NCBI GenBank assembly: GCA_019022495.1
Contig: JAFEKR010000021.1
Coordinates: forward strand, 868,001-932,000
Direction: 5' to 3'
DNA length: 64,000 nucleotides
DNA from: Epichloe hybrida
Lineage: Eukaryota > Ascomycota > Sordariomycetes > Hypocreales > Clavicipitaceae
Shown here: piece by piece, positions 21,244 to 33,445 of the stretch
Layout of the letters: every line of letters starts with the position of its first letter
How positions within the stretch are numbered: position 1 is the first letter of the stretch
The notes under the pieces: model-generated
What the model was told of the DNA's origin: nothing
The model's input: only the letters and a program-made list of their open reading frames with translations
Database searches by the model: none
Program-made: the position numbers and the translations under genes

Positions 21244-24042
21244 TCATTGGGTCGATGGGTTGCCCAGCTGCAGTACCGTTGCAGCTCGTCGTAATATGGC
21301 CGCGGTCTTGGATGTTATCAGTCTAGCTAGGTCCCAATCACCAGCCTCTACCGTGTCGCGAATTGCTGGGAAAAGAGAAACGTCGTAAGTGGACCACTTC
21401 TGTGGACCGAATACGACGTGCTTGAACTGAGTGCGATTAGGAATCTGCAAGGAGTGTTCAGCGTTATGTAAATGAAGATATAATAAGAGTAAGAGCGAGG
21501 GTATACTTACGCCGCCACCGTACTCTAAATCCAGGAGAGCGGATTCGAAAGCAGCCATCTTGTCGTTGTATATGATTCGTTGGAGCCCAAGGCCATTTGC
21601 TTCGAACCCATTACTGGTCAGAACTGAGTGATCCCACTCCAATTCCCATTTTTCAAACTCTTCCGCGCTGCTTTTCACCAGCTCGGCGGCATCCCGCAGT
21701 TCCTTGAAGGATATGACGGATGCCCCTCCCTTTGACCCTTGTTGCTTCTGTGCCCACGTCTCCAAATCATGAACCCAAGAAATGAGTCGTCTTGAATAGC
21801 CAACAACGTCAAAAGGCATAATGGCACGGTCTGCTAAGTCAAGGAGCAAGAACCCAACAACCTGGCCCATGAGGCTATGATACACAAAGTTCGGATCTAT
21901 CACCTGCTCAACCAAGTTGAAGTTGTCGTAGCTTGAGCCGAACGGAACAGAAGCGCCGGCAAATTGGAGATCCATAGAGCTTGTACCGGCTGCATGTTGA
22001 AACGGAACAAAATCACTGCCACCTGCCAGACCTTCAAGCTTAGATCCACGGCTCTTCCATCCGTGTTTGAGCGACACATTGGTGTTGGGATCGATGACTC
22101 GTTCCAAGGCTCGAACAAGAGCCCTTTCGAGAATAGGGGAACCGTTTGCTTGGAAGTTTGGCCCAGAGACTGCAGCATCGAGGTTGATGTAAGCATAGGC
22201 GTTTTCTCGTAAGGATGAGGGCGCGTCCAGGGCTTGCTCGACATACTCAGTCGAACCAATCGTGTTGTATGCTGCCGCGTCCCACGACATGAATTCGATC
22301 GTACGCAACGGGCGCCAGCCTCGATTCCTTAAATTGCCAAATATACGTGCAAGCTCGATCATGATTGCAGTTCCAGAATGGGGTTGTGTCGCCCCGAAGG
22401 CCATTGTGTCCCGGTGATTCCCTAGAATGATGGACTTGGTAGATTGTTCCATGCCCTCAATTCTGCCATAGACATTCCAGATGGGCTGCCGCTCGATCTC
22501 GTCTTGCTCGTTCTGCAGACGAACGATGGGAGACTTGCTGTCGCCAGTCCACCACTCATCCACTTCTGGAACACCTCCTCGCCATTCGTCGGGAACTTTC
22601 TGCCCATGACCCTTCAGATGCTGTAATAATACCTTTGCGTCTCTCCAAGCAAGCGGCAAACTCGGGATCTTCACTAGTCCAGCCGCATCCTCAATCCTGA
22701 CCCTTTGGCTTTCCTTTTTACTCTCCCATCCCGGAGTTAACACATCTCCCATTACCCAGCCCTTGAGACTGACAGAGCCACGATGCACGCCATCATCTGG
22801 CATATATGGTCCCATCGGTGCAACATCACCGTTGAGGAATCCATCATCAGCGGGGTCGCTATAGGTGATGCAGGCAGCAAAACCAGCAAGTTCCGCGGCC
22901 TTGACTTTGAGTGCCTCATCTGTCTGGGTACCGTAGTAGCGTACTAGAGCAATGGCTCCTCTCATATCTATATTATTGTCCGCTAATTTCTGGAAATCAT
23001 CCCTCGATCCGTAATTGGCATAAATTAGCGGTCCTTTGACATCTCCTGATTTGGAGAGGCCGTGGAACGCATATGTCTGTCGTCCTGCGGTTTCCCCACC
23101 ACGCTCTTCCTCGTCAAGTTTGGCTGTCCAGATGGGGGTTTTGCCATCTTTATCCAGGACTTGCACGGTCCGGCCGTCTTTTCGCGGATAGTTGACGTAC
23201 GCGTAGAATTCATCTAGTTTTATTTGTTCGAGGTTGGCGCGTCCAAACATGCTTTGCACATCCAGCGCCGTAGCATAGTCTCCTTCGGTGCCAGCAATAT
23301 GAGCATAATGAGAGTAGTGCAAAACGGAGGCCCGCATCCGCAAGGGATCAATGTCCGACTGTAGAAACTGTTTGAGCTTTTCGGGGTCGAAGCGCATGCC
23401 TCCAGGCAACGGAGTGTCAAAGCCATTAAAGAATCCACTCGCGAAAAGAAAGTAGACAAACCCAAGCACCACAAAGAGTGCCACAAGCCTGGCAAACACG
23501 ATGATCATGGTCATTGAGTTGACTCGAGGCCACTCCCACTGCCTAGTCTCGGCGTTGACCTGGTTCTCATTCTCGTTCTCGTTGCTCGCTGGTTCTGCCG
23601 CACGCGAATGAAGCTGTATGCGAAGTCGTGGTAATCTCGGTCTCCAAGACCACTTCCATTTTGGCAATGATAATGAAAATGGAATTCTTTTACCCCATAC
23701 GGATCCTCTTGGCCTCGACGGCTCTTCTATTTCCATCTCGTGCATCTCTCGCCGTATCTGGGCAGCTTCCTCGCCATCATCTATATCACTTTCGCTTCCG
23801 ATCGAACTCGTTTCATCTTCTGTCTCTGCCGTAGGTGGCCGGTATCCATGGAGTGTCCTGGAGGGGCCAGCAGCATTCTCTGCTTGTTGTAGCAGGGACT
23901 GCTGTTCTGTTTCATCGGCATCGCCCTCGTCTACTGACGATCTAGATTGCCCCCAGCTATGACCGCGACGGCTGCCGCTCGCCAACGCCTCATCGTAGGT
24001 CGGAGGCACCGGATCGTAGAAAGGCGTCTTCTCGGGTGGCAT
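21244..24042 (-). CDS. Transferrin-receptor/Tre1-like M28-family pseudopeptidase, single-pass membrane protein
   Basis: This resembles yeast Tre1/Tre2 and human glutamate carboxypeptidase II/transferrin receptor. In yeast such proteins are adaptors that use PPxY motifs to guide Rsp5-dependent sorting of metal transporters to the vacuole. Two exons (21511-24042 and 21244-21444, with an in-frame 66-nt intron) give 910 aa. A PPTY motif sits at 13-16 in an acidic cytosolic tail, one transmembrane helix at about 180-205, then PA, M28 and helical dimerisation domains. The M28 site is degraded: NHRD keeps the first His, but the usual Asp is Gln (GATQPHSG), the catalytic Glu pair is Ala-Ala (DAAAYN), and the final His is replaced (SSYDNF). 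It should therefore not hydrolyse peptides. Confidence 0.88.
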   Translation of the reverse strand: MPPEKTPFYDPVPPTYDEALASGSRRGHSWGQSRSSVDEGDADETEQQSLLQQAENAAGPSRTLHGYRPPTAETEDETSSIGSESDIDDGEEAAQIRREMHEMEIEEPSRPRGSVWGKRIPFSLSLPKWKWSWRPRLPRLRIQLHSRAAEPASNENENENQVNAETRQWEWPRVNSMTMIIVFARLVALFVVLGFVYFLFASGFFNGFDTPLPGGMRFDPEKLKQFLQSDIDPLRMRASVLHYSHYAHIAGTEGDYATALDVQSMFGRANLEQIKLDEFYAYVNYPRKDGRTVQVLDKDGKTPIWTAKLDEEERGGETAGRQTYAFHGLSKSGDVKGPLIYANYGSRDDFQKLADNNIDMRGAIALVRYYGTQTDEALKVKAAELAGFAACITYSDPADDGFLNGDVAPMGPYMPDDGVHRGSVSLKGWVMGDVLTPGWESKKESQRVRIEDAAGLVKIPSLPLAWRDAKVLLQHLKGHGQKVPDEWRGGVPEVDEWWTGDSKSPIVRLQNEQDEIERQPIWNVYGRIEGMEQSTKSIILGNHRDTMAFGATQPHSGTAIMIELARIFGNLRNRGWRPLRTIEFMSWDAAAYNTIGSTEYVEQALDAPSSLRENAYAYINLDAAVSGPNFQANGSPILERALVRALERVIDPNTNVSLKHGWKSRGSKLEGLAGGSDFVPFQHAAGTSSMDLQFAGASVPFGSSYDNFNLVEQVIDPNFVYHSLMGQVVGFLLLDLADRAIMPFDVVGYSRRLISWVHDLETWAQKQQGSKGGASVISFKELRDAAELVKSSAEEFEKWELEWDHSVLTSNGFEANGLGLQRIIYNDKMAAFESALLDLEYGGGVSIPSLLLLLYLHLHNAEHSLQIPNRTQFKHVVFGPQKWSTYDVSLFPAIRDTVEAGDWDLARLITSKTAAILRRAATVLQLGNPSTQ

Positions 24043-25005
24043 GTTGGACCGGACGCATGCGCGTGCGCAATCGAGCTCAGGACTATACTAGATAGGAATG
24101 GTCCATGTAACGCAAAATCTCAACCAAACTGATCGCAAGATGCTGGATTTTCGTGATGTGCCCCAAGGGGTCGTGTGAAGCAGGTTTCGCTTCGCCAATG
24201 CGGACGAGGCTAAGCAAGGGTCAAAGAATTACAACGAGCGTCAAGAACGAATAGATTAAGAAGGCGTCTAAAGGTGCCACATTGTCTGATTTCCAAGCAG
24301 AAAGTAGCCGGTCCGCCCGGGAGCCTGTTCAGTGCACTGGCCGACTGGTATTATTATAATAAAAGGAGAGAAGAAGATGACGATGCTGGTTGAGTATGTT
24401 CACGCAATGATGGCTTGGCTAGGAGTACTTCGTAGCGAGTAGCGGCTGGGCCACGTAAGAGTCGATGGGCGAGACGGACCAATTATACGGGGGACTAGGC
24501 ACAGCAAATTGCCGAGTGCCAGGCAGAGTTGTCCGTGAACAGTTGTTCCGCTTCAGGCTGGGGGAGGGTCGTGGAGGAGCGGAGCGCACTCTCAGCCGCA
24601 AAAGCCGGGTGGAGCTAACATGTTACATACATGTACTGTCATCGGAAGTTTTCCAACATTTCTCCGGTAATGGTACTATGTACATGTCATTCCCCCAAGT
24701 ATCAATAATTCCACGGCAGACTGTGGCAAGATCGCGTAGGAACAAAATCCAGCAATTTGTCGCCTCAACCTCCGTCATATTCAGGCCAGGGAAGCGATGG
24801 ATGGCTTGGCTCGGGTTGAATCAACCACAAAGCGCGCCGACGACGTGACTGGACCGAGAAGCAAGCTAATTTAATTCATACATATACAAGCAAGAAGTAC
24901 ATTGTGTCCTATGCACCATTTCCGCAGACTCGTGCAATGTACTGTTTTTGAAAACATGTTGAACACGCTTCGCATGCTGAGACGATCCATGACTGGGCTA
25001 GTTGG
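24043..25005. other. Spacer upstream of the Tre1-like gene
   Basis: Promoter and leader of the Tre1-like gene plus the 3' UTR of VPS35, both on the minus strand. Several short open frames occur, none protein-like. Confidence 0.45.
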
Positions 25006-27903
25006 CTAACTTGGGTAAAGAACCACTCCTTCGTACTGTCTGCTCCTAATATTTTCCAGTGTCTGATGAAAGTGCTTTTTGCTTGTTTCAATTGAACCAG
25101 AATCTTGCTGATTGCCAGCCAAGTTCGAGTGGATGAGCTCGATGAGCCCATTCAGATACTTCGTTGTTACCTAAAAGATTGATTAGATTCTTGATGCAAA
25201 CAGTGTGGAACGCTCGATACATTGTCATTTTGCTCAGCAATTCGACTTACCGATTCGTTCTGTTGATCGAAGTAGTAGACATATCTATCCAGGATCTCTA
25301 CAAAAAGCTCAATCGAAGTAGCTGTTTCCATGCACGTGTCTGCTACACGCAGGGCGCGTTGTAAACACTCTAGTACGCGCTTACCATCTCGATAGAGCTG
25401 AAGAGGATTAGTTTCTGTTGGTGTGTGTGTGGTTCTACATGAAGCAGGTTCGCGGTTTCTGTCATTTTCATCAAACACCGACTTACCTCGGTTTCGTCCG
25501 TCTCGCCATTAGATGCCATGGGGGTAGCCCACCAAAGGTGACTGGCCAAGTACACGGCCCGGCACTGATCAGGTTTTCGCAGCAGCTTGCTGCCGTGCTG
25601 TGCACATTTGGTGATGAGAGTATCGTAGTTTTCCTTGCCAAAATTTCTGGTTTGATGAAGAGAAGAGGCAATCACGCACACCGCTTGAAACTGTGCTTTG
25701 GAGTCTGTCACTGCTTCCTCATACACTGTGAAGGCCTGAGCATAAAACTCATAGGCCACTTCTTCGAAACCTGTCATGTCAGCCGTCTGCCCCGCGCTGC
25801 AGAACAAACGTAGAGCCAGCTCAGCAATGCCAGATCCATTGACCCTGGTATAGAGTTTACTCAACGCTGAGTGCATGAATTTGTACAGAGCATTACTCTG
25901 TGTCTCCCAATTGTCTTCGTAGTGCTCCCTCGCCTTGAACCTTCTGCTCAGCCTGATACAAGCTGTGATGAGTGGTGGCGTTGTGGTACGAATGCGGTCG
26001 TTACCTTCGGCATACGCTTTTCGAGTCATTTGCAGTAGCTTGAATTGGATATCGTTGTCCTCTGCCTGTAGCAAATGCACCATGCGTGCTAACCAGCCCT
26101 GCTCTTCCATCGTCTCATCAGTTTCTACTGAGCGACGCTGTGCGGTACCCGGATATCCTTGTGGTGGCTGAGAGCCTTCCTTGATAAGAACCGACATGAT
26201 TTCTAGCACATTCTCGAGCTGCTCTGTTTTGGAGATCTTTGTGTGGTCCTTCAGCAGAGTCCTGATAATATCTCCAGCAACGGCCCGGCGAGTAGGGTAC
26301 GACTGGCACTGGAAGAGAGGGACATATGTGGGAAGTAAAAGAGCTGTGAAAATGGAGACGTAACGTGTCAGGGGTGCCTTCAGAAGTGCTAGGAGACTTT
26401 GCTGGGCAGCAGGGGTATGCAGGTCGGCGTTGTTCATATTTTCTTTGGTCTTTTGCGTGGCATAAGCAAAGATTTGGTCCACGTAGTCGAGTCGATCGGG
26501 ATAGTTGTTCAGGGCAAGATTGCAGAGAGAAACAAGCAACGCGATAGTATCTTGAATGGGCAAATGCTGGGCCTCCACAAGATTCTTGACTTGGGTGAAG
26601 AAGACTTCATAAAGTTGAACATTGGCACCGTCAGTTCCCAGTCCATTGACTGCTGTAGTCTCAGTGTCAGAATTCGAAGGAGCTGTTGACTCGACAATTG
26701 TGCTCGAGCCATCTCCGGTAGATGTTCCAGGCTCGTCATCATGTGTGACATCACCGGCACCTGTGCCGAATCCAACCTGGGCACCACCCTCCAATCCAGC
26801 GCCAGGTTTTAGCACGTTCTCGAAGGCAGGACCGGCTTCCTTTCGCAACCGTACTTTTTCTAGAAGTGCTGCCAAGGCATCAGCTTCTATTTGTTCCTGT
26901 TCCGATCCTTTAGCCTTTGCACCTTCGCGATCTGCGTATTCAGATAGACGGTCCATTAGTCCAATGACGATTGCTTTGACATTGACGTGAGGGTTAAGCC
27001 GTGACACGGCGGCGAGGAATTGGTCGAGAGTGTGTAGGTGAAATTCGTCCGGGAACACTTGTGTAATCACTTCGAGGAGGTACTCTTGGGCTAGAACGTC
27101 GCGACACTGCACCACTTGTTCCAGTAAAGGTCCCAAAATACTAGACTTGTAGGTCTCAAGATCAACAAGCTGGCTCAATCGAACAATATTGCTTCCTACC
27201 AAAAGCTGAAGTTCCCTTCTTTCACGTATTCGCTGCTCTCGTTCTCTTGAGTGGCCTTGATGTTGGAGCCGCACCCATAGCTTGTTCATCTCTACAAAAT
27301 TGGTAAGGATGAAGTTGATAGAGTCGCCCAAGTTGCCCTCGGGACCGTCGCTGTCGGTAGTGGGCAAAAAATCGCGAACTTGGCCTGATAAATAGTAGCG
27401 CAGAAATAAACCTCTGATGGGATGCTGAACGCCACGACTCATATCCATCATGTCTTTCATCAGCTCCTTGACTGGCGCATCCTCAATTGACATGTAGGCT
27501 GTTCCAACGGTGATCATGAGATACAGTCTTGGGATAATGTTGCCGGCATATTGGACCAATTCGTACAGGTCGGCGAGGTGATTCACTGGGTGGCTTTCGC
27601 GCAGTTGAACTGAAAGATAGCGCAGTGCGTCAAACACTGACATGTATAACTCGTAATACTGCTTCGGTCCAAGGCTGCTCGTGCGAAGCTCCGAGACCAG
27701 CGTAGAACTGACACACAAAGTTAGAAAAGCTTTGGCTTTGGTGATTTTCCGATGCACAGTCGAACTAACCAGCACTTGAGGGCATCCATTAGCTTCCCGG
27801 GTGTGTCGAGGCATTTGCGCATCAGTGATGTTTGCTGCCTCACAGCGACCAGCGCATCCTCGAGAAGACGAGCCTGGTCCTCTGGCGGCGCTGGCGTTGC
27901 CAT
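25006..27903 (-). CDS. VPS35: VPS35, core retromer subunit
   Basis: The alpha-solenoid scaffold of retromer, which recycles cargo from endosomes to the Golgi or plasma membrane with VPS26 and VPS29. Four exons (27770-27903, 25487-27707, 25251-25397 and 25006-25170) give 888 aa, the normal length. The N-terminus begins [20 protein letters not shown] and leads into QYYELY and the diagnostic [20 protein letters not shown] with MITVGTAY. The [11 protein letters not shown] segment that contacts VPS26 in other species is present. The C-terminus contains [19 protein letters not shown], reached only by splicing the last two introns. An acidic Ser/Thr-rich insertion sits mid-protein. It is divergently arranged with the Vrl1-like gene across 1.2 kb. 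Confidence 0.96.
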
Positions 27904-29088
27904 GGTTGAATTATGTCCAATGCAGCGGGGTAGCTCAGATTTTTGGTGATTTCCAGACTTTTTCGAGAATGCATCGACAGATTTCGGCGTGGCAAGGGGA
28001 ACTTCGTGGTTGGACAGCCGAGTGCGACGGCTAATAGTGCCACGATTGAGGTTGAGGTTGGGTATGGGTGGCAGAGGTCTGCAGATATCACGAATTGGTC
28101 CCTGGTGACGACAGCTGTAGTGTACCCAAGTACCTACAGGCGCTGAGGAAGCTCCTGAAGAGTGAACCACCCAGCCTGCAAGTGGGCTGTGTGAAAGGTT
28201 CTCCAATTAACGGGGGTGAAAGGAAAGTGGGCGTCTGATGCACAATGGACGTCACGTGAAAATGTTGGGCAGACAGAATGTATGCTGAACGTGGTTGGGG
28301 CTTGAATCAGCGACCTGCTATTCAGTAACGTGTGCCAGACTGAAGCAAGTATCTCAAGGCTCCTGGCAAGTGGAAAAGTGCCGCAATTCTTGAAGTTCGG
28401 CATGTGATTTAGCGTCTGCAGCTGTCTGAGACCATAGCCTGATGGTCGGTCGAACCATCTTTATTTTGGGGTACATCTACCTGTGCGGCTACTTATTGAA
28501 GGTGCCTTTTTAATGGATACATGCTCAGATTGTCCAGTGCATCCCACCTTGACCGGAGACAAATTTCATTGTCACACTCCGTTGTAGATGACTTGATCCT
28601 TATCAACATACAAACGCGTTTTCAATTTCCTGCCTAACTGTCGTGGTGACCTGGACAAAAATAGCATAACGCTACCTAGGCAGGTACCTGATGCGCTACC
28701 CTGGACCGCTGCGGCGGATCTTGGCTCTCAGTCCTCAATCAGGTTGGTGACTCGGAACGGGAGAACCCCACGAAGCTTGTCGAGCTTGGAAGTGGGAGCA
28801 TTAAGCAATGCTTCGCTCCCTACGGGGTCAGGCTCTGGCGCATCTCATCGACTTGTCTCCCCTGCATCTCGGACAAAACAAATCAACATACTCATCCCAC
28901 CAACATTACTGGCATCGTTAATGACTGTAGGTCGAACCTCAAGCTACGGAGCGACAATCTTTTCGCATCTCCTGCACCGAACATCACCATTGCCAACTAT
29001 CTAGTTCGGTAGTCTGTGCGCCGCGTAGGCCAAGTCCTCAACTCGAGGCCGACGCGATTTGCAACCACCGCTCGGGACAACCGAATGA
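27904..29088. promoter_or_regulatory. Shared divergent spacer between VPS35 and the Vrl1-like gene
   Basis: 1.2 kb between two outward-pointing start codons. It contains several GGTACC/CCTAGG-like motifs near 28670-28690 and short non-convincing open frames. It presumably includes both promoters. No protein is recognised inside. Confidence 0.5.
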
Positions 29089-32000
29089 ATGCAACCACTT
29101 AACCCTTTCCTTGGTGCCTTCTTCAAAAGCTCTGTCGTCACCCAGTGTGCACCTGTCCATCACCACGTCCTTCTGGTGCCGTTGACTGATGTTCTACTAA
29201 CCTCGCGCGACATCGACAGCGGCGCTGCCGCCAATGAGGCTGTAGCTTCGGAGGAGTTCCTCAGCAGCCATGTGCTGCGAATTCCGCCACCGCACACTTC
29301 ATCAGGAGGCAAAGATGGAGTACGTAACCTGCGTGAGGTTAGAGGGAAAGCGAAACAATTTTCCACTTTGAATGGACGGAGCGTCGTCATCAAGGACTCT
29401 GTCGTATACAGTAACAAAGGTAAAGTGATATGCTCCACACATGGTAGTTTGAACCTCCGATGAGACTGTTTTGACTTGGCTGTTTTAACGAACTACGGTG
29501 CAGGCTTCAAGTCTCTTTCCCAAGCACAAGTATTGAGCGATGCAATATGGTACCCGGACGTGTTCGAATCTCGACAATGGCTTCTTTATTTCATCTCAAG
29601 GCCTCTCGTGGGAACTTGGGAAGAGATAAAGATACCGCCGGCAATCCTCGTTCCCAATATAAGGAATAGGACGACGATCGAACCCAAGAAAACACCCAAC
29701 GGCGACGCCGCGGAAGGTGGCACCCCTAAGAAGAAGGATATCACAAGCTTCCATGACCTGCTCAATCACTTTCCAATGATTGCGAGGCAAATGCAGCCCG
29801 GGCTTGAAAAGTTGTTCACAGAGTTCACAAAGGTTTTCGAAGAACCGCTACCTCCACCACCCTCTGCTTCTAGTATACCGGATCCCAAGCCTGATGGTCC
29901 AATAACAGCCGCTACGAAAAGAGCACGCTCAAACAGCTTCTCCGCGCGAACCGGAAAGATGAACAGTCGCGAGTCCCTTCCAGTGACCGAGGATTTCTAC
30001 GCCGAAGATGATGAAGACATTATGCGAGCCTCCCTAGAGACTGCCGTTACCGCCGCTATTGATATATTCCAGAGCGTGGACAAGCAGCAGCTGTCTCTTC
30101 TTGGAGCGACGACGGACTTGACAGGACCATTGGTCGAAAAGCTCATTGAACGTTATGTAACTGAAAATGTGAATCATCTCCTCTTCCCTAAGCTAAGTGC
30201 TTTGAAGCGTCCAGAAGACCTTGAGCTCGAAGCAAAAATTAGACAAATGGAGTTCATTGATATATCCCAACTGGGCATTGCTATCGAAGGTGGTTCAAGA
30301 GCCAAACATGATTTGCTCATTCAGCTCGGGCCCGCCATCGAGGAGTTCAAGAAAATATCTAATGCCATAAGCCCTGCGGAGATGATGGACACATTGTTAG
30401 CTACGACGAAAGCTGTTTCACGACTGACGGGCACAACAAAAACGCAGAATGCCGATGATAAAAGGGATACGGCTTACGAAAAGGCAATCATGACGGTGAA
30501 TGCCGATACTCTTGTCTCACTGCTTCTTTATGTCGTCATTCGGTCACAAGTCCGAAACTTGCACGCTCGGTTATCGTACATTCGCAACCTCATTTTCATT
30601 GACGATGTAGATAGTGGAGAAATGGGCTACGCATTGAGTACATTCGAAGCCGTACTTGCGTACCTTGCCTTCGACTCGGCAGGCCTTCGAAGGGCAAGTC
30701 GACGGAACAAGTCTCTCTGGGATGCAGCTAAGAAGTCAGATCTGACTGAACTGAAGAATTTGATGGAGCCAGATGCCTCCGCTATTGCAGAGGGCGACGA
30801 CGAGTTCAATGACGATGACATCAACGACCATTCAAGCAAGACAAATCCTCGCCATTCACTTTCATGGATTCTAAAAAATGGTTCCTCAAGGCGTTCATCG
30901 CTAGAACACACAATGTCGGATCGATTCTCGCATGGTTCTGGCCTAAGTCACGTTTTCCCCTTTCAATCAAATGGAGAGGGTGTAGGTGACTTCCCCCCGG
31001 TCAAGAGAGTCAAACGGGTGGCAATGGACACTCTCAGTCTGTCAAGCGGATCGGAAATATCGTTCCATTCACGAACGGGCAGTATTGGTACGTTGGAAAG
31101 CGCTCTTGAGGGAGATGTTTCCGTGGAGCGTCTAGCACAGACGAGCAATTCCTTTGGCGAGTCCATCCCTATGATGGCTATCCAGAGCCAGAATTCAGCT
31201 TCGCTGGGCTACCTCCTCTCACTATCCGGATACTACTCGCTGGACGTACTCCTTCAGGACATGAACAATGAAGACACGACTTTACTGAGCGCAGCAGTGC
31301 AGCTAGGGAACATGGAGCTCATTGACATGCTGTTGGGACGAATCAGTGCCTTGGCCACCAGGGAACAAATGTTACATTACTTAGCGCAACAGGATATTTG
31401 GGGACGAAGCGTTGGACACTACCTATTCCATGCACCTTATTTAATCTCCAGAATTGGGAAGCTTATTCCCTGGCGACAGCGTGACAAAAACGGTCAAACA
31501 CCACTATTTGCCATGTGCCGTTCCTACGACAATGAGAATTATCATGACATGGTGGAAACAGGGCTCAAGGTGGCCAGAGACACCCAAAATGATGGACAAG
31601 CGCTTCATCTTGACGAACATGTGGATGCCAAGGGAAACACCTTACTTCATATCATGAATGACCCCGGATTGGCCATGGGAATATTGCAGTACTGCGACGT
31701 GGATGTAAATGCGACCAACGAGAAAAAGTTTACGGCGCTGATGGTGGCGAGCAAGTATGGAAGATACGACATGGTTCGATGCTTATTCGCCGACCCTCGC
31801 GTTGATATTAATGCGAAAGAAATGCGCGGTCTCACAGCCGTCGAACTTGCCAAGGATGACGATGTCCGAAACAAAATCGATGACCTTGGACTGTTTAGTA
31901 CGCCGGCTGGACGTGATGGTCGAATTACAGGTGTTGTGCGTGCGTTTTTCGTCGAAGATGGCAGTGTGAGACTGGTACTGAAATCTGCTGCACCCACTGA

Positions 32001-33094
32001 TCATGACAGTTATACAGTCACAACCAGCCGGCGCTCCTTGGCCGAGTTTGAGCAGCTTGCTCATCTCTTGGCTGAAGAAAACCCGGCGTCGTGGATACCG
32101 TCCTTGTCGGACATTAGATCCCCGTTTCAAATACCCGTGAAACCGTCCCGAGCTATCTTGCGAGATATACAGGCGAAGACGGATTGGTTCTTGAGAATAA
32201 TGCTCAGTCATCCCACTCTATCAACCCATGAAATGCTATGGGAGTTTTTCCTTGTCCCAGAACTTCAATTAGACGTCATGGAACAGCGCACGAAACTCAA
32301 AGTTGAGACGAGGACTGAGAAGATCAAGGAAGAATACGAACCGGTCCGCGATGTAAGAGAGGTGGAGCAATTTGTGAACCATGCCAGAGACACAGTCCGG
32401 AGCGTTAGCTACTCAACCAAGAGTGTCACTCGCCGAACCAATGGACTTGTGTTAGCTACCTGTGGTGAGTTCAAGATTTACCAGTGTAGCACTCAACTGC
32501 TTCCTTTGTGCTAATCTTTACATGAGTGCAGATCTCTTCGACTCTTTAGTCCTTTTGCATCGCTCGGTATCGTCACTGCGATGTCTACCGAGAACTCACG
32601 TCGCTGCTCTAGAGAAATATGTGAGGGCCTTGGCCCCCATACGATCAAGCCCGCAAGCAACACTGCATAATACACTGTCGGCCACTCAATCAACGGTCCA
32701 GGCAATGTTGGCATCACTTGCTCGGCCTGCCACATTGATTGGTCAGATCACCGCCGCGAAGCGGGAAGCTGAGAGAAATGATAGCTCTGCGAGTCGGCCC
32801 TCAAGGTGGCCGCTGGGGCTTTTGGATGAAACCAGACAGAGATTTCAAGACGGAAAGGGTAAACGAGCTAAGAAATCTCGCGAAGAAGCAGAATATCTTG
32901 CCAAGGAATTGCGATACACCCAGCAAACAGTAGCAGCAGAGCTCGCGGGATGGCAAGACATGCATGTTAAGATGGGAAGGCGGACAATCAAGGAGTTTGC
33001 AAGGGGAATGGTTGTCCTAGAACGAATGAGGCTCCAAGGCATGTTACGCGCTCTTCGGAAAGTTCAATCAGATCGTCAAGAAACTGAAACTTGA
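29089..33094 (+). CDS. VRL1: VARP-like protein: VPS9 GEF, ankyrin repeats, PX and BAR-like C-terminus (Vrl1-like)
   Basis: Architecture matches yeast Vrl1, the VARP-like VPS9 Rab5-GEF that forms the VINE sorting-nexin complex with Vin1 at endosomes. Three exons (29089-29419, 29504-32464 and 32532-33094) give 1284 aa. In order: a conserved N-terminal region (1-200), a VPS9 domain (about 290-510, with NADTLVSLLLYVVIRSQV and an FIDDVDSGEMGYALSTFEAV segment), a Ser-rich linker, ankyrin repeats (about 665-895, with EDTTLLSAAVQLGNMELIDMLL and KFTALMVASKYGRYDMVRCL), a PX-like domain (about 917-1037) and a helical, charged C-terminal region compatible with a BAR domain. Start ATG 29089 is the first long-frame ATG. 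An N-terminal extension is possible. The family assignment is from domain order. Confidence 0.87.
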
Positions 33095-33445
33095 AACAAG
33101 TCTTTAACCAGGAGTTTGCTCAACCGCCGATAGAAGCAAGCCAGTCAACTGAGGAACAAAGGTGGGTAGGTAGTGTCTACTTAGCAGTTCACCAAGCCAT
33201 CGCAGACGAACGTCATGACTTCCTTTCATTGCATAGCGGGTGGCACGGTGAAATCAACATTGTTTCCATGTATTTATTAACAACCACATCCTCATCGGCG
33301 CATGTAGACCAGTGGGTGAGACATTTTAATTTCCATCAGTTTTTGACACGACACTTTTTGCTTGTAAACTTTGGACACATTGAGTCATAACTTGTTACTC
33401 GGGCCAAACCGGCCACTTTTGCACCTTGATTAGGTTTAGAAAAGT
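33095..33445. other. Convergent 3' spacer
   Basis: 3' UTRs of the Vrl1-like gene and the unknown minus-strand gene. No coding signal is seen. Confidence 0.5.

Noticed and set aside
29476..29503. Start of the Vrl1-like protein inside the frame opening at 29476
   Set aside because: The first ten codons come from the intron before the acceptor CAG at 29501-29503. The real N-terminus is on the exon from 29089.
30001..33094. The Vrl1-like gene as an ordinary ankyrin heterokaryon or NLR-type gene
   Set aside because: VPS9 and PX-like segments flank the ankyrins and there is no NACHT or HET domain.
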